Assembly: GCA_023415635.1 (NCBI GenBank)
Contig: JAEZJV010000068.1
Location: 124,001-188,000, forward strand
Origin: Bacillota bacterium
Lineage (GTDB): Bacteria; Bacillota; Clostridia; Lachnospirales; Lachnospiraceae
Direction of reading: 5' to 3'
Length of the DNA: 64,000 bases
Each line of letters starts with the position of its first letter. The stretch's first letter is position 1. A program made the translations under genes and the position numbers. This document shows, one piece after another, positions 52,213 through 61,017 of the stretch. Below the pieces are notes generated by a model. That model was not told where the DNA came from, ran no database searches, and saw only the letters and a list, made by a program, of their open reading frames with translations.

Positions 52213-53592
52213 ATGAATAGAAGAATAGGTGACGAAATCAAGGATATTGTGCAAAATGCAATCAATACGAAAGATTTTCGTCAATTAAATAAAGATATCT
52301 CGGATACCGTGAATGGTGCTTTGGATGAAGTGCATAAATCACTTTTCAATTCGGGCAACCGTCAGAACTGGCGCAAGCCTGATATTGATATCCACGTGAA
52401 TGGTCCTCAGGATAACAATAACAGTACACGTGCAGACAACTTCACCAACCGTTATGGACAGGCTTATCATCGCAATCGTAACGAGAAACGTAATTATCGT
52501 AGTTATAATAACCAGAGACAAGACTTCTCCTATTCTGCCGGAGCCAATCAAAACACAACGAAACAACAGGCACCGGCTGTACGGACTCAGCCATTTCCGG
52601 TTGTGCCGGTGGGTAATGTCGCCGGAATTCTATTAACTGTTTTTGGTAGTATTGGTTTCGGAATTACCGGTCTTGCCATTGTTGCTTTATGTATCATAGG
52701 CCAAATAACCGCCCAGATCGCTTTCTTTGGAACCATTGCACTTTATATACTGCCATTATTCTTTATCAACCTGATCTTGTTTTATCAAGGCTCGCGGTTT
52801 AGGAAAAGAATAAGAAGATTTAGAAGATATATCGGAATCTTTCAAAATCAGGGTTATTATACCTTGAAGGAATTATCTGATCGTTTGAATAAGAGTAAGA
52901 AATCCATTATAAAGGAACTTCGAAAAATGATTTCAATCGGTATGTTTCCTGAGGGACACATCGATAAGCAGGAGACCTGTATTATATTAAATCATGAATG
53001 TTATCAGAAATATCTGGAGCTGCAACAGAATGAGTTCCGGAGGAAAATGGGTACACTGGAGGAAAATGCAAACCATTCAAGAGACCAGCTAGACTCTCCT
53101 GCTTCCTCCGCGACTGCTGCGGTGGATGAAGAGACGAGATCAGCTATTGAGAACGGACGCTCCTATATCCGTCAGATTAAGGAAGCAAATGATGCTATCC
53201 CCGGAGAAGCAATCTCTAAAAAGCTGATCTATCTTGAGGAACTCCTTAATAAGATTTTTAATCATATAGAACAACATCCGAATCAGCTTCCTCAGATACA
53301 GCAGTTTATGAGTTACTATCTTCCGACCACGCTAAAATTAGTGAATGCATATAAGGATTTTGATAAAGAATCCATACAGGGTGAGAATATTACATCCGCT
53401 AAAAACGAAATTGATCTTACACTCGATACCATCAATCAGGCCTTCGAGAAATTATATGATAGTTTTTTCCTGAATGCTGCGATGGATATCTCCACTGACA
53501 TATCGGTACTAGAGACTCTTCTTGCTCAGGAGGGACTGACTCAGAAGGATTTTAAAACAAATCAATCTATGGGAGGATTAACCAATGAATAA
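52213..53592 (+). CDS. xpaC: XpaC-family membrane protein
   Basis: The 459-residue protein matches the XpaC family (named for 5-bromo-4-chloroindolyl phosphate hydrolysis; function unclear). A disordered, Asn/Arg-rich N-terminus (about 1-120) is followed by two transmembrane helices (about 135-195). A winged-helix-like domain comes next (YYTLKELSDRLNKSKKSIIKELRKMISIG), then a helical C-terminal domain. ATG 52213 is chosen over the longer frame because of GGAGG just upstream. It overlaps telA by 8 bases and should be made with it. Pairing of xpaC and telA is known in B. subtilis (xpaC-yaaN). They may form a membrane-associated complex. Confidence 0.85.
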   Translation: MNRRIGDEIKDIVQNAINTKDFRQLNKDISDTVNGALDEVHKSLFNSGNRQNWRKPDIDIHVNGPQDNNNSTRADNFTNRYGQAYHRNRNEKRNYRSYNNQRQDFSYSAGANQNTTKQQAPAVRTQPFPVVPVGNVAGILLTVFGSIGFGITGLAIVALCIIGQITAQIAFFGTIALYILPLFFINLILFYQGSRFRKRIRRFRRYIGIFQNQGYYTLKELSDRLNKSKKSIIKELRKMISIGMFPEGHIDKQETCIILNHECYQKYLELQQNEFRRKMGTLEENANHSRDQLDSPASSATAAVDEETRSAIENGRSYIRQIKEANDAIPGEAISKKLIYLEELLNKIFNHIEQHPNQLPQIQQFMSYYLPTTLKLVNAYKDFDKESIQGENITSAKNEIDLTLDTINQAFEKLYDSFFLNAAMDISTDISVLETLLAQEGLTQKDFKTNQSMGGLTNE

Positions 53593-54754
53593 CGAAGTAC
53601 CCACATTAACCTTTGAACCTTTTGAAGAGGAGCTCCTTCAGCCCGGCGTATTGAAGACCTCTGACAGACCCGAGCTGCTTAAGACGCAAAATACCCAACC
53701 CGAGGCTGTTGTATTTGATGAAAGCAGACTGTCACCGGAAGAGCAAAAAATGGTGACCGATTTTGCTAATTCAATAGATTTATCCAAATCTAATCTTGTT
53801 CTTCAATACGGGGTCGGTGCTCAGAAAAAGATTGCTGATTTTTCAGAATCCGCCTTAAACAATGTGAAAACCAAGGACTTGGGAGAGGTCGGTGAAATGC
53901 TCTCCGGCGTTGTGATAGAATTAAAGAACTTTGAAGCTGATGGCGAGGAAAAAGGCTTCTTTGGTTTATTCAAGAAGCAGTCCAATAAGCTATCCGCTAT
54001 GAAAGCAAAATATGATAAAGCAGAAGTAAATATCAATAAAATATGTAATGTGCTGGAAAACCATAAGATCCAATTACTAAAGGATATTGCTACAATGGAT
54101 AAAATGTATGAAATAAATAAAACTTATTTCAAAGAGTTATCCATGTATATCCTTGCTGGTAAAAAGAAATTAGCCAGTGTTCAAGCCGCGGAATTGCCAA
54201 AGCTCATTGAAAAATCGAATTTGACCAATCTTCCGGAGGATGCCCAGGCAGTGAATGATCTGGTAGCCTCCTGCAACCGCTTCGAGAAGAAAATTCATGA
54301 CTTGGAATTAACCAGAATGATATCGATACAAATGGCACCTCAGATTCGTCTTGTTCAGGAAAACGATTCCATGATGGTAGAGAAAGTTCAATCCACCATC
54401 GTAAACACCATTCCTCTATGGAAAAGTCAGATGGTTCTTGCTCTTGGTGTCAATCATTCCGTACAGGCTGCTAAGGCACAAAGAGAAGTAACCAATATGA
54501 CAAATGAGCTCCTTAAGAAAAATGCTGAGACACTTAAAATGGCAACGATTGAAACTGCCAAGGAATCAGAACGCGGTATAGTTGATATTGAAACTCTTCG
54601 ACTGACAAATGAGTCTTTAATATCTACTCTTGATGAAGTACTTCGCATCCAGAGTGAAGGCCGTCAAAAGAGAAAGGAAGCAGAATTGGAGCTGAACCGC
54701 ATTGAAGGAGAATTGAAAACAAAGCTATTAGAAATGACCGGTGTAAGAGAATAA
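53585..54754 (+). CDS. telA: TelA-family toxic anion resistance protein
   Basis: The 389-residue protein is a TelA/YaaN homologue, fully alpha-helical and without transmembrane segments. Characteristic blocks are VLQYGVGAQKKIADFSE, GFFGLFKK, MAPQIRLVQ and VNTIPLWKSQMVLALG. TelA proteins are linked to tellurite and other toxic-anion resistance, and to envelope stress including cell-wall antibiotics. The mechanism is unknown. Its ATG lies inside the end of xpaC, after GGGAGG. A strong hairpin at 54800-54837 follows. Confidence 0.9.
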   Translation: MNNEVPTLTFEPFEEELLQPGVLKTSDRPELLKTQNTQPEAVVFDESRLSPEEQKMVTDFANSIDLSKSNLVLQYGVGAQKKIADFSESALNNVKTKDLGEVGEMLSGVVIELKNFEADGEEKGFFGLFKKQSNKLSAMKAKYDKAEVNINKICNVLENHKIQLLKDIATMDKMYEINKTYFKELSMYILAGKKKLASVQAAELPKLIEKSNLTNLPEDAQAVNDLVASCNRFEKKIHDLELTRMISIQMAPQIRLVQENDSMMVEKVQSTIVNTIPLWKSQMVLALGVNHSVQAAKAQREVTNMTNELLKKNAETLKMATIETAKESERGIVDIETLRLTNESLISTLDEVLRIQSEGRQKRKEAELELNRIEGELKTKLLEMTGVRE

Positions 54755-54799
54755 TACTTTACCTTCGTCCTCTGAACAGGTGACACCGGATTGAGGTTA

Positions 54800-54837
54800 A
54801 AGCCCCCTGGATTTCTCAGTTGAGATCCAGGGGGCTT
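54800..54837 (+). terminator. terminator after xpaC-telA
   Basis: AAGCCCCCTGGAT (54800-54812) pairs perfectly with ATCCAGGGGGCTT (54825-54837). The stem is very GC-rich for this genome, with a weak T-tail. Confidence 0.75.
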
Positions 54838-54956
54838 ATGTCTATTGGGTTAAAAGTATTGGTTCTAATAAATCACCTCACTATTGGCTCTTACAACGAA
54901 CCAATTAATCTATTATAATCACATATAACAAATTATTTATATGGAGGAAAAATGAT

Positions 54957-55952
54957 ATGATCAATCGAACACTTGGTAAGTCAGGTATTGAAGTTAGTTC
55001 TCTGGGCTTAGGCTGTTGGCCGATTGGAGGACCGATGTATTCCAGCGACGGAACATTGGTTGGTTTTGATAACGTGAATGATGAAGAATCAGAAAGAGCT
55101 TTATTAACTGCATTGGACCTGGGTATAACATTATATGATACCTCCAGTGTATATGGCTGTGGTCATAGTGAACAACTTCTCGGAAAAGCTTTCTCCCACC
55201 AAAGAGATAAGGTAGTCCTTGCAACAAAATTTGGTTCTATCTTTGATGAAGAGACAAGAACTTGTTTAGGTAATAGTGTAGCACCGGATTTTATCCGACA
55301 ATCCTGTGAGGATTCTTTAAGAAGACTAAATACGGATTATATAGATTTATTTCAATGCCATGAATGGTATGTACCCTTGGAGCAGGCAGGAAGTGTCTTT
55401 GAAACTCTGGATAAATTAAAAGAGGAAGGTAAAATCAGAGCGTATGGCTGGAGTACTGATCACCCTGACTTAATCAACTATTTTGTTAAGAACACCAACG
55501 GCTGTGCGATCCAGCATCAATTCAACGTCTTCATTAATGCAGACGGGATTTTGGACACTTGTGAAGCATATGATATGGCAAGCATCAATCGCTCTCCATT
55601 GGCAATGGGGCTGTTAAGCGGCAAATACTCCAGCACCTCTGAAGCCTTAGTTGGTGATATCCGTGCTAATAATATAGATTGGAATTTCTATTATAAGGAT
55701 GGTAAGGTTAATCCGATCCTCCTGGATCGATTGGCTCAAATCAGAGAAATACTAACTTCAGACGGAAGATCTTTGGTTCAAGGTGCACTTGGTTGGTTGT
55801 GGGCAAAAAGCAATCGGACCCTTCCGATACCGGGATTTAGAACCGTGAAGCAGGTAGAGGAGCTGGCAATGGCTATGACATTTGGTCCTCTTACGAATAA
55901 TCAGATTGAGCAGATTGATAGCATCATTGAGAAGATCTCAATAGTAGAATAA
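54957..55952 (+). CDS. aldo/keto reductase
   Basis: The 331-residue protein is an NADPH-dependent aldo/keto reductase with a TIM barrel. The catalytic tetrad is D61 and Y66 (YDTSSVYGCGHSE), K91 (ATKFG) and H135 (FQCHEW). The C-terminal PGFRTVKQVEELAMA block is the cofactor 2'-phosphate region. The family reduces aldehydes and ketones, or acts on sugars; the substrate is unknown. The start ATG lies 9 bases after GGAGG. The MFS transporter follows 84 bases downstream and may be co-transcribed. Confidence 0.92.
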   Translation: MINRTLGKSGIEVSSLGLGCWPIGGPMYSSDGTLVGFDNVNDEESERALLTALDLGITLYDTSSVYGCGHSEQLLGKAFSHQRDKVVLATKFGSIFDEETRTCLGNSVAPDFIRQSCEDSLRRLNTDYIDLFQCHEWYVPLEQAGSVFETLDKLKEEGKIRAYGWSTDHPDLINYFVKNTNGCAIQHQFNVFINADGILDTCEAYDMASINRSPLAMGLLSGKYSSTSEALVGDIRANNIDWNFYYKDGKVNPILLDRLAQIREILTSDGRSLVQGALGWLWAKSNRTLPIPGFRTVKQVEELAMAMTFGPLTNNQIEQIDSIIEKISIVE

Positions 55953-56036
55953 AATAACATTTAATCCTGGCAGACTCACATGCCGAGTGTGGACGTTTAG
56001 TTCTTCATCCACATAAATACGAGGAGGATTCTTCAA

Positions 56037-57242
56037 ATGAATAATGAACTTCAAACCAAATGGAAAAAACAGACCCTACTTTTTCTAATCAGTCAATGCA
56101 TCACTCTGTTTGGTTCTACTCTTGTGCAGATGGCAATTGTTTGGTATGTAACTATGCAAACATCATCTGGTGCATGGGTGGCTGCATTTACTATTTGTTC
56201 TTATCTGCCGCAGTTTCTTATTTCTTTTGTCGGTGGAGTGTGGGCTGATCGATACCAGCGAAAGAAATTGATTATTGGCGCAGATGCGGCGATTGCTGCT
56301 GCTACCCTGGTAATGATGTTAACTATGCCACAATTAACCGCTGAACCGGCTTTGTTAAGTGGATTACTTATCATGTCAATTATCCGTTCTCTAGGAGCAG
56401 GTATTCAAGCTCCGGCAGTGAATGCCGTTATACCACAGCTTGTACCGAAGGAACAATTAATGCGTTACAACGGTATCAATGCTACCATGCAATCCGTTGT
56501 CCAGTTTGCAGCTCCCGCTGCTGCCGGAGCTATTATATCTATTAGCTCATTGCGCTCTACAATGCTGGTGGATATTTTGACAGCAGTAATTGGGATGGGT
56601 ATTCTATCTTCTATTTTGCTCCCGAAGCAGAATATTATTATGGAAAATACATCTGTCTATGCAGATATAAAATTGGGAATTAAGTATGCTTTTTCAGATA
56701 AGTTGATTGGAAAGCTGCTCATTGTGTATGGATTATTTATTTTCCTGGCTGTTCCGGCGGGCTTCCTCGCCGGGCTTCTTGTGCGAAGGGTCTACGGTGA
56801 TACCTATTGGTATCTGAGTATGGTGGAAATAATAGGGTTTGCAGGAATGTTGGCAGGCGGTCTTGTTATGAGTATATGGGGTGGTTTCAAAAGTCGTGTC
56901 AAGACATTATTCTTAAGTCTAGTTGCCTTTGGTGCATTTGCCATGGGAATGGGAATTACCCAAAGCTTTATCCTATATCTAATTTACATGCTGCTTTATG
57001 GTATCGCTATGACCATGGTACAGACATCAATTACGACGATGCTTCAAGAGAAAACAGAGGTTTCTATGCAAGGACGCATATTTGGTCTGCTCGGTTCTAT
57101 GTACTCTGGTTTTTTACCGATTGGAATGGCGATTTTTGGACCCTTGGCAGATGTTGTTCCGCTTCAATGGATTATGGTTTATTCAGGTGTTGCATTAATT
57201 ATTATTGCTATAATCACACATTACAAAATGAAATCCGTGTAA
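56037..57242 (+). CDS. MFS transporter, macrolide-efflux-like
   Basis: The 401-residue protein has twelve predicted transmembrane helices. It carries the MFS loop-2 motif GGVWADRYQRKKL and a proline-rich helix-5 region (APAAAGAII). It resembles the Mef-like/MFS_3 group, which exports drugs or enterobactin-type molecules. The substrate is unknown. ATG 56037 follows GAGGAGG. It is followed by a hairpin at 57302-57336. The neighbouring aldo/keto reductase may modify or supply its substrate, but this is only positional. Confidence 0.88.
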   Translation: MNNELQTKWKKQTLLFLISQCITLFGSTLVQMAIVWYVTMQTSSGAWVAAFTICSYLPQFLISFVGGVWADRYQRKKLIIGADAAIAAATLVMMLTMPQLTAEPALLSGLLIMSIIRSLGAGIQAPAVNAVIPQLVPKEQLMRYNGINATMQSVVQFAAPAAAGAIISISSLRSTMLVDILTAVIGMGILSSILLPKQNIIMENTSVYADIKLGIKYAFSDKLIGKLLIVYGLFIFLAVPAGFLAGLLVRRVYGDTYWYLSMVEIIGFAGMLAGGLVMSIWGGFKSRVKTLFLSLVAFGAFAMGMGITQSFILYLIYMLLYGIAMTMVQTSITTMLQEKTEVSMQGRIFGLLGSMYSGFLPIGMAIFGPLADVVPLQWIMVYSGVALIIIAIITHYKMKSV

Positions 57243-57301
57243 TAAATATAACCGGTAAAAACAATACTAAAAATATAATCCATAACAGGATATGAATAGA
57301 A

Positions 57302-57336
57302 GAAGGGCGGTTAATCATTAAGATTCACCGCCCTTC
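57302..57336. terminator. terminator between the MFS gene and the 57407 gene
   Basis: GAAGGGCGGT (57302-57311) pairs with ACCGCCCTTC (57327-57336). It lies between convergent genes and may serve both. Confidence 0.65.
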
Positions 57337-57406
57337 ATATAAGTCTATACGCTACCTGTTGCAGTCTATAAGCATGGTTTTTGACTAGCTCCTCCACGTT
57401 GAGTAT

Positions 57407-57874
57407 TTAATCCGCCTTCTTAAAAATTATGCAGGTTGTCTGATCCTGATAGTCGTAATTCTCCGATTTCATTTTATACAGATAGTCCTCAGCGTAGTAC
57501 TCGAGATCAAAGCTCCTATCTATTTTTAAGTTGTTCTGCTCAAGATATGCATTACATTCTTGAAACCATTTCGGTCCCAGCTCCTTAAGTTCAACTTCAA
57601 AACAGTAATATTCACCTTCTGTTCTTGTGAATCTATAATACTCCTTTCCCTCAAATGAAGTTACGGGCACTAAAGGGGTATAGCTAAAGCTATCAGCTTG
57701 AAAATCAGAATCCAAAGCCATAAACCTATCATTAACATCTCGATTTTGAATATCAGAATTTATAACATCTAATTGCAGCTTTCTGAAGTCTGTTTCGTCA
57801 TGCTTTTCGAAAAGTATCTTTGTCATAATTCCCATATACTTCTGTTCCTTAAGAAATAATAACTTACAATTCAT
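57407..57874 (-). CDS. possible GyrI-like/AraC effector-binding-domain protein
   Basis: The 155-residue protein has alternating strands and helices. The block YYRFTRTEGEYYCFEVELKE followed by WFQECNAYLEQNN and an acidic YAEDYLY segment resembles the effector-binding (GyrI-like) domain found alone or after AraC/MerR DNA-binding domains. No DNA-binding domain is attached. It could bind small cationic molecules or act as a stand-alone inhibitor or carrier. The assignment is tentative. The start ATG has GGGGAG 11 bases upstream. It is a single gene, with a spacer of about 300 bases behind it. Confidence 0.4.
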   Translation of the reverse strand: MNCKLLFLKEQKYMGIMTKILFEKHDETDFRKLQLDVINSDIQNRDVNDRFMALDSDFQADSFSYTPLVPVTSFEGKEYYRFTRTEGEYYCFEVELKELGPKWFQECNAYLEQNNLKIDRSFDLEYYAEDYLYKMKSENYDYQDQTTCIIFKKAD

Positions 57875-58182
57875 ACCTTACTATTCTCCCCTCGATTTTG
57901 TTCATCTCACAGCACTGGCTGTAATTCGTATTATCATGAAGAAAAGACTTCACTCTGAGATAACTTTATTATTTTAAACAGTAATATAATGAGTGTATCC
58001 TTCTTAATCTGTCAACAGCATGTCATATTATAATTATTCTTAAGTAAACTTATCATTATTTGAAAAGCTTCTTATAAAACGGCTTTAGAGTGTTAATATA
58101 GATGAGCTACTGATATAATAATATTCTCTAAATGCAAGGAAATCATGATGTATGGAGTATACGGTCTACTTTACTTATGTTT
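57875..58182. other. gene-free spacer
   Basis: No gene is supported here. A TTGACA-type -35 box lies on the minus strand at 58010-58015, but its candidate -10 boxes are poorly spaced. The rest is AT-rich DNA without recognisable repeats. Confidence 0.4.
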
Positions 58183-59475
58183 TTATTTCCTAATCTGTTG
58201 CAAGATATCAAATACTTCCTCCGGAGAAACACCTTTTATGCTGAGTTCCACCAGAATATCTTCATATAATACACTGAAACGCATCCTCTGCCCCGGCTCA
58301 TCACCTGAGTCTGAAATTTCATATGTCCGTGACTGAACCTCATCAAAAGTCAATTCATCAATCAGGAAAATCGGATTGTCTACTATTTCTCTTAATTCGT
58401 CAGGTACAGAATCTGCATGGGGAATTGGATAAAGTGTAAGGTCGTAATTCCTGGGATTGTCAGCAGAAGTGATACGAATTTTATCCTCATCCTCCAGTAG
58501 TGAAACATGCCAATTTATATATCCCATTCCTTTTGACCAATTAGCAAACAGTACATTCTCCTCTTGATTGATAAAGCGATGAGCATCCTCAAACACAAAA
58601 CCAAGAGGGATTTCAGATGGTAGATATGCACCAAAATCAACATCTGCACGGGCTTCATCAAGACTAAGTCGATCATCCCTCAGCTCTGGTACGACAGGAT
58701 GAAATACAGTAAGGTCGGCTACTCCTCCTTCAATCAGCAGACCGATAAGCTCTGATATCTCATTTTCAAGAGCTTCCTTATCTGCTTCTGTGCCACTAAG
58801 CTCTACGCAATATGCTACCTCCGAAAGCTTGAAGGTCGCAAAATAGATGATATTCTTAACCCCTTTACTATTCGGCTCTGTGGTAAATTTGCCTGCGGTA
58901 ACTGTACAGCCAAGTACATCTGAACTTTTTGTTTCACTGTCAAATACATAATCGAGTACAACTTCACCTGGTGCAAGCTGGATATATGTTTCAAGTCCAG
59001 CAGCAGATATAGCATAGGCATCAATATTAAACAGGCTTGTGCCATTTTCGTTATTTTGAAAATTTGCCGTAGCCTTTATATTGTGTGTATCATTAAGCAC
59101 CGGAAATACGGCTTCAATTTCATTGTCAGTCATCTCCTGCCAAAAATGTCCCGAAATACTGATATCAGCTGCAGACTGACCCTCGGCCTTATTGAAATAC
59201 AGAGTATATTTATATGATGAATCGGGTGTTCCTGTGATCGAACCTGGTTCTGAGACAGGTGCGTTTTTACCCGGTGTCGGGGCTACATTATGCTGCGATA
59301 ACTTTGGTATTATGAAAACTCCAAGTAAAACCACTGCCAGATAAGCAAAGGCTGCGATATAACGTCTGATCATAATAGGCCGATACTTCGGTGTGACTTC
59401 GGTGCGTGACATGATTTTTTCATGTAATGTATTCGAAACCGATACTTTATCCATGTATTCGTTATATGCTTTCAT
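58183..59475 (-). CDS. membrane-anchored anti-sigma-factor-like protein
   Basis: The 430-residue protein has a short cytosolic N-terminus (about 1-35) with the MDKVSVSNTLHEKIM segment. A single transmembrane helix follows (about 39-60), then a large extracellular part: a beta-rich DUF4179-like region and a C-terminal DUF4367-like domain. The arrangement of a cytosolic stub, one membrane span and an outside sensor is typical of anti-sigma factors. It overlaps the ECF sigma gene by 14 bases and follows it, so it is the likely partner holding the sigma factor inactive until an envelope cue arrives. No zinc ZAS motif is evident. Confidence 0.75.
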   Translation of the reverse strand: MKAYNEYMDKVSVSNTLHEKIMSRTEVTPKYRPIMIRRYIAAFAYLAVVLLGVFIIPKLSQHNVAPTPGKNAPVSEPGSITGTPDSSYKYTLYFNKAEGQSAADISISGHFWQEMTDNEIEAVFPVLNDTHNIKATANFQNNENGTSLFNIDAYAISAAGLETYIQLAPGEVVLDYVFDSETKSSDVLGCTVTAGKFTTEPNSKGVKNIIYFATFKLSEVAYCVELSGTEADKEALENEISELIGLLIEGGVADLTVFHPVVPELRDDRLSLDEARADVDFGAYLPSEIPLGFVFEDAHRFINQEENVLFANWSKGMGYINWHVSLLEDEDKIRITSADNPRNYDLTLYPIPHADSVPDELREIVDNPIFLIDELTFDEVQSRTYEISDSGDEPGQRMRFSVLYEDILVELSIKGVSPEEVFDILQQIRK

Positions 59476-59953
59476 AATCGTCCTCCTTTAAAATGGACCT
59501 GAGCTTTTGTCGCGCGCGAGTTAGGTGACTCCTTACAGTAGATTCCTTTTGCCCAGTCAAAACAGAAATATCCTTAATAGAATAACCCTCATAATAAAAC
59601 AAATGAATGACTGTTCGATATTTTGGTGGTAATGTCATGATAATTTCCAGTAATTCATGTTGCACCGGCTCTGAAGCAGGGTAGGATTCAAGAAGGGGAA
59701 CTACTCGCTTACGCCAAGGGGATCTCAATCGGCTATTGCAGAGGTTTATTGTTACTCTTATAAGCCAAGCCTTTTCATGCTCATCCGTTTCAAATTCCGG
59801 AGCTTTCTCATAAGCACGTAAAAATGCCTCTTGCACTATATCCTCGGCATCGGACATGATTCCTGTAATAGCGAGTGCAATACGATATAACCGATTTTCA
59901 TGTTTCATTACAACCGCTTCAAAGTCCTCCGGCCGATAGGACTTATATGCCAT
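59462..59953 (-). CDS. ECF RNA polymerase sigma factor
   Basis: The 163-residue protein has sigma-2 (SDAEDIVQEAFLRAYEKAPEF, about 36-56) and sigma-4 (YYEGYSIKDISVLTGQKESTVRSHLTRARQKL) regions and no sigma-1 or sigma-3. It is an ECF (sigma-70 type IV) factor that would direct a small stress regulon. The next gene encodes its probable anti-sigma factor (14-base overlap). Upstream, GCAGCC (59998-60003) and CGTCTAAA (59983-59990) look like ECF promoter elements but are too close together for a functional pair. Confidence 0.9.
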   Translation of the reverse strand: MAYKSYRPEDFEAVVMKHENRLYRIALAITGIMSDAEDIVQEAFLRAYEKAPEFETDEHEKAWLIRVTINLCNSRLRSPWRKRVVPLLESYPASEPVQHELLEIIMTLPPKYRTVIHLFYYEGYSIKDISVLTGQKESTVRSHLTRARQKLRSILKEDDYESI

Positions 59954-60012
59954 TTACTTCACCTCCTTCAACCTATATACACTTTAGACGACAAAAAGGC
60001 TGCAAAATATTA

Positions 60013-60159
60013 TTAAATTATTCCAGTGTACCCCCACCGGTATAATATCGTCACAATTACCGTAATAAACAATACAAGGTAAAGCATTCCAACTGCTATC
60101 AACTCTCTATTACTACGAACATAAAAATTAGGGTATCCAGACGTTGTAACCTCCTGCAA
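60013..60159 (-). CDS. possible small single-span membrane protein, 48 residues
   Basis: A short minus-strand frame codes for a product with a hydrophilic N-terminus and one strong transmembrane helix (LYLVLFITVIVTILY), ending in YRWGYTGII. No ATG is present: a TTG at 60159 opens it, or an ACG a few codons later that lies 5 bases after GGAGG. It lies between the 34-residue peptide and the sigma factor gene. No family is recognised. Confidence 0.3.
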   Translation of the reverse strand: MQEVTTSGYPNFYVRSNRELIAVGMLYLVLFITVIVTILYRWGYTGII

Positions 60160-60236
60160 AACAGTCGAAAGAAAGGTACAATGCCTGAAAACCCTTTATA
60201 TATAAATATCTCCAGTAATAATAATTATGAACCTTG

Positions 60237-60341
60237 TTAGCAAGACAACCGTCTCATCATGCCATGAGTGTCAAATTGCTGCCAGTTCCAGTTCCTCTGA
60301 TATCCCCTTGGCGGAAGGTATTTTTCTAATAGATTCTTCAT
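60237..60341 (-). CDS. possible 34-residue peptide downstream of the C39-like peptidase gene
   Basis: ATG 60341 lies 7 bases after AAAGG and opens a 34-codon frame. The product begins MKNLLEKYLPP and ends with a basic MMRRLSC, so the only Cys is the last residue. It has two Trp in a row of polar residues (RNWNWQQ). There is no double-Gly leader cut site. It starts 48 bases after the C39-like peptidase gene on the same strand. It might be a substrate or signal peptide of that protein, a toxin-like peptide, or a chance frame. The surrounding 59954-60389 region holds only this frame and the 48-residue one. Confidence 0.35.
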   Translation of the reverse strand: MKNLLEKYLPPRGYQRNWNWQQFDTHGMMRRLSC

Positions 60342-60389
60342 AACAGAACCTTTTACAATACGATTACCGGATTTTAGCAACAGGAGCTT

Positions 60390-60908
60390 TTAGCCTGCAT
60401 ATGCAAATTTAATCATCATATTGCTTGGATATTTTTGCTTGACTATATCAGGTAAGCAATCGTTTCTAAAGGAAACGGCATCAAAAAATACTTCCTTCTT
60501 AAGTTTATTAATACTACCATAGGGGTCTGCAATAGAGTATGTTTCATCTGCATCATCATATCCGATCAGGGCTGAGTAATGCAAAACAGGTTTTCCATCA
60601 CCCATTAAATTATCGGTAAGATATAGGATATGTAAAGGAATATTGGATTGAAGACTGCATAATATGACCTCTGACATCTTATCGATATCACCATAGACAA
60701 TTTCTGCTTTATATTTTTTTAAGTATTTACTATAAACCTCCATCAGTTTACGAAAAGTAATACCAAGTGCATCAAAAGGTTCATTTTCCACAAGAAAATC
60801 CTCATCAATATTCTGTCCTTCTAAAAATGACAGAATCATTCCCGCGGTTGCATAACCACAAGTATTGTTTCTTTTTTGCTTTACTAAGCCAAAATTATTA
60901 ATGATCAA
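60390..60908 (-). CDS. C39-like (papain-fold) cysteine peptidase
   Basis: The 172-residue protein is a stand-alone peptidase_C39-like domain. The catalytic residues are C17 (NTCGYA), H110 (LHYSALIGY) and D128 (ADPYG), and KQKRNNTC fits the usual entry to the catalytic helix. C39 peptidases fused to ABC exporters cut double-Gly leaders of bacteriocins; the single-domain forms are less well understood. No ABC transporter is adjacent. No signal peptide is seen, so it is cytosolic. Translation seems to start at TTG 60908 with AGG 5 bases upstream. Two very small frames follow on the same strand. Confidence 0.8.
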   Translation of the reverse strand: MIINNFGLVKQKRNNTCGYATAGMILSFLEGQNIDEDFLVENEPFDALGITFRKLMEVYSKYLKKYKAEIVYGDIDKMSEVILCSLQSNIPLHILYLTDNLMGDGKPVLHYSALIGYDDADETYSIADPYGSINKLKKEVFFDAVSFRNDCLPDIVKQKYPSNMMIKFAYAG

Positions 60909-61017
60909 ATATCCTACACCTACCCTTCCTCTCTCAATACTTTAAAGAATATGCTTATGTACAGCTATGCCTGGAAGTATCCAGGCTTTGTTCAAAGTCT
61001 GAAACAACAATGCCTGC

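Noticed and set aside
60390..60908. Bacteriocin ABC exporter with C39 domain
   Set aside because: Only the peptidase domain is present; there are no membrane or ATPase domains, and the nearby 34-residue frame lacks a double-Gly leader.
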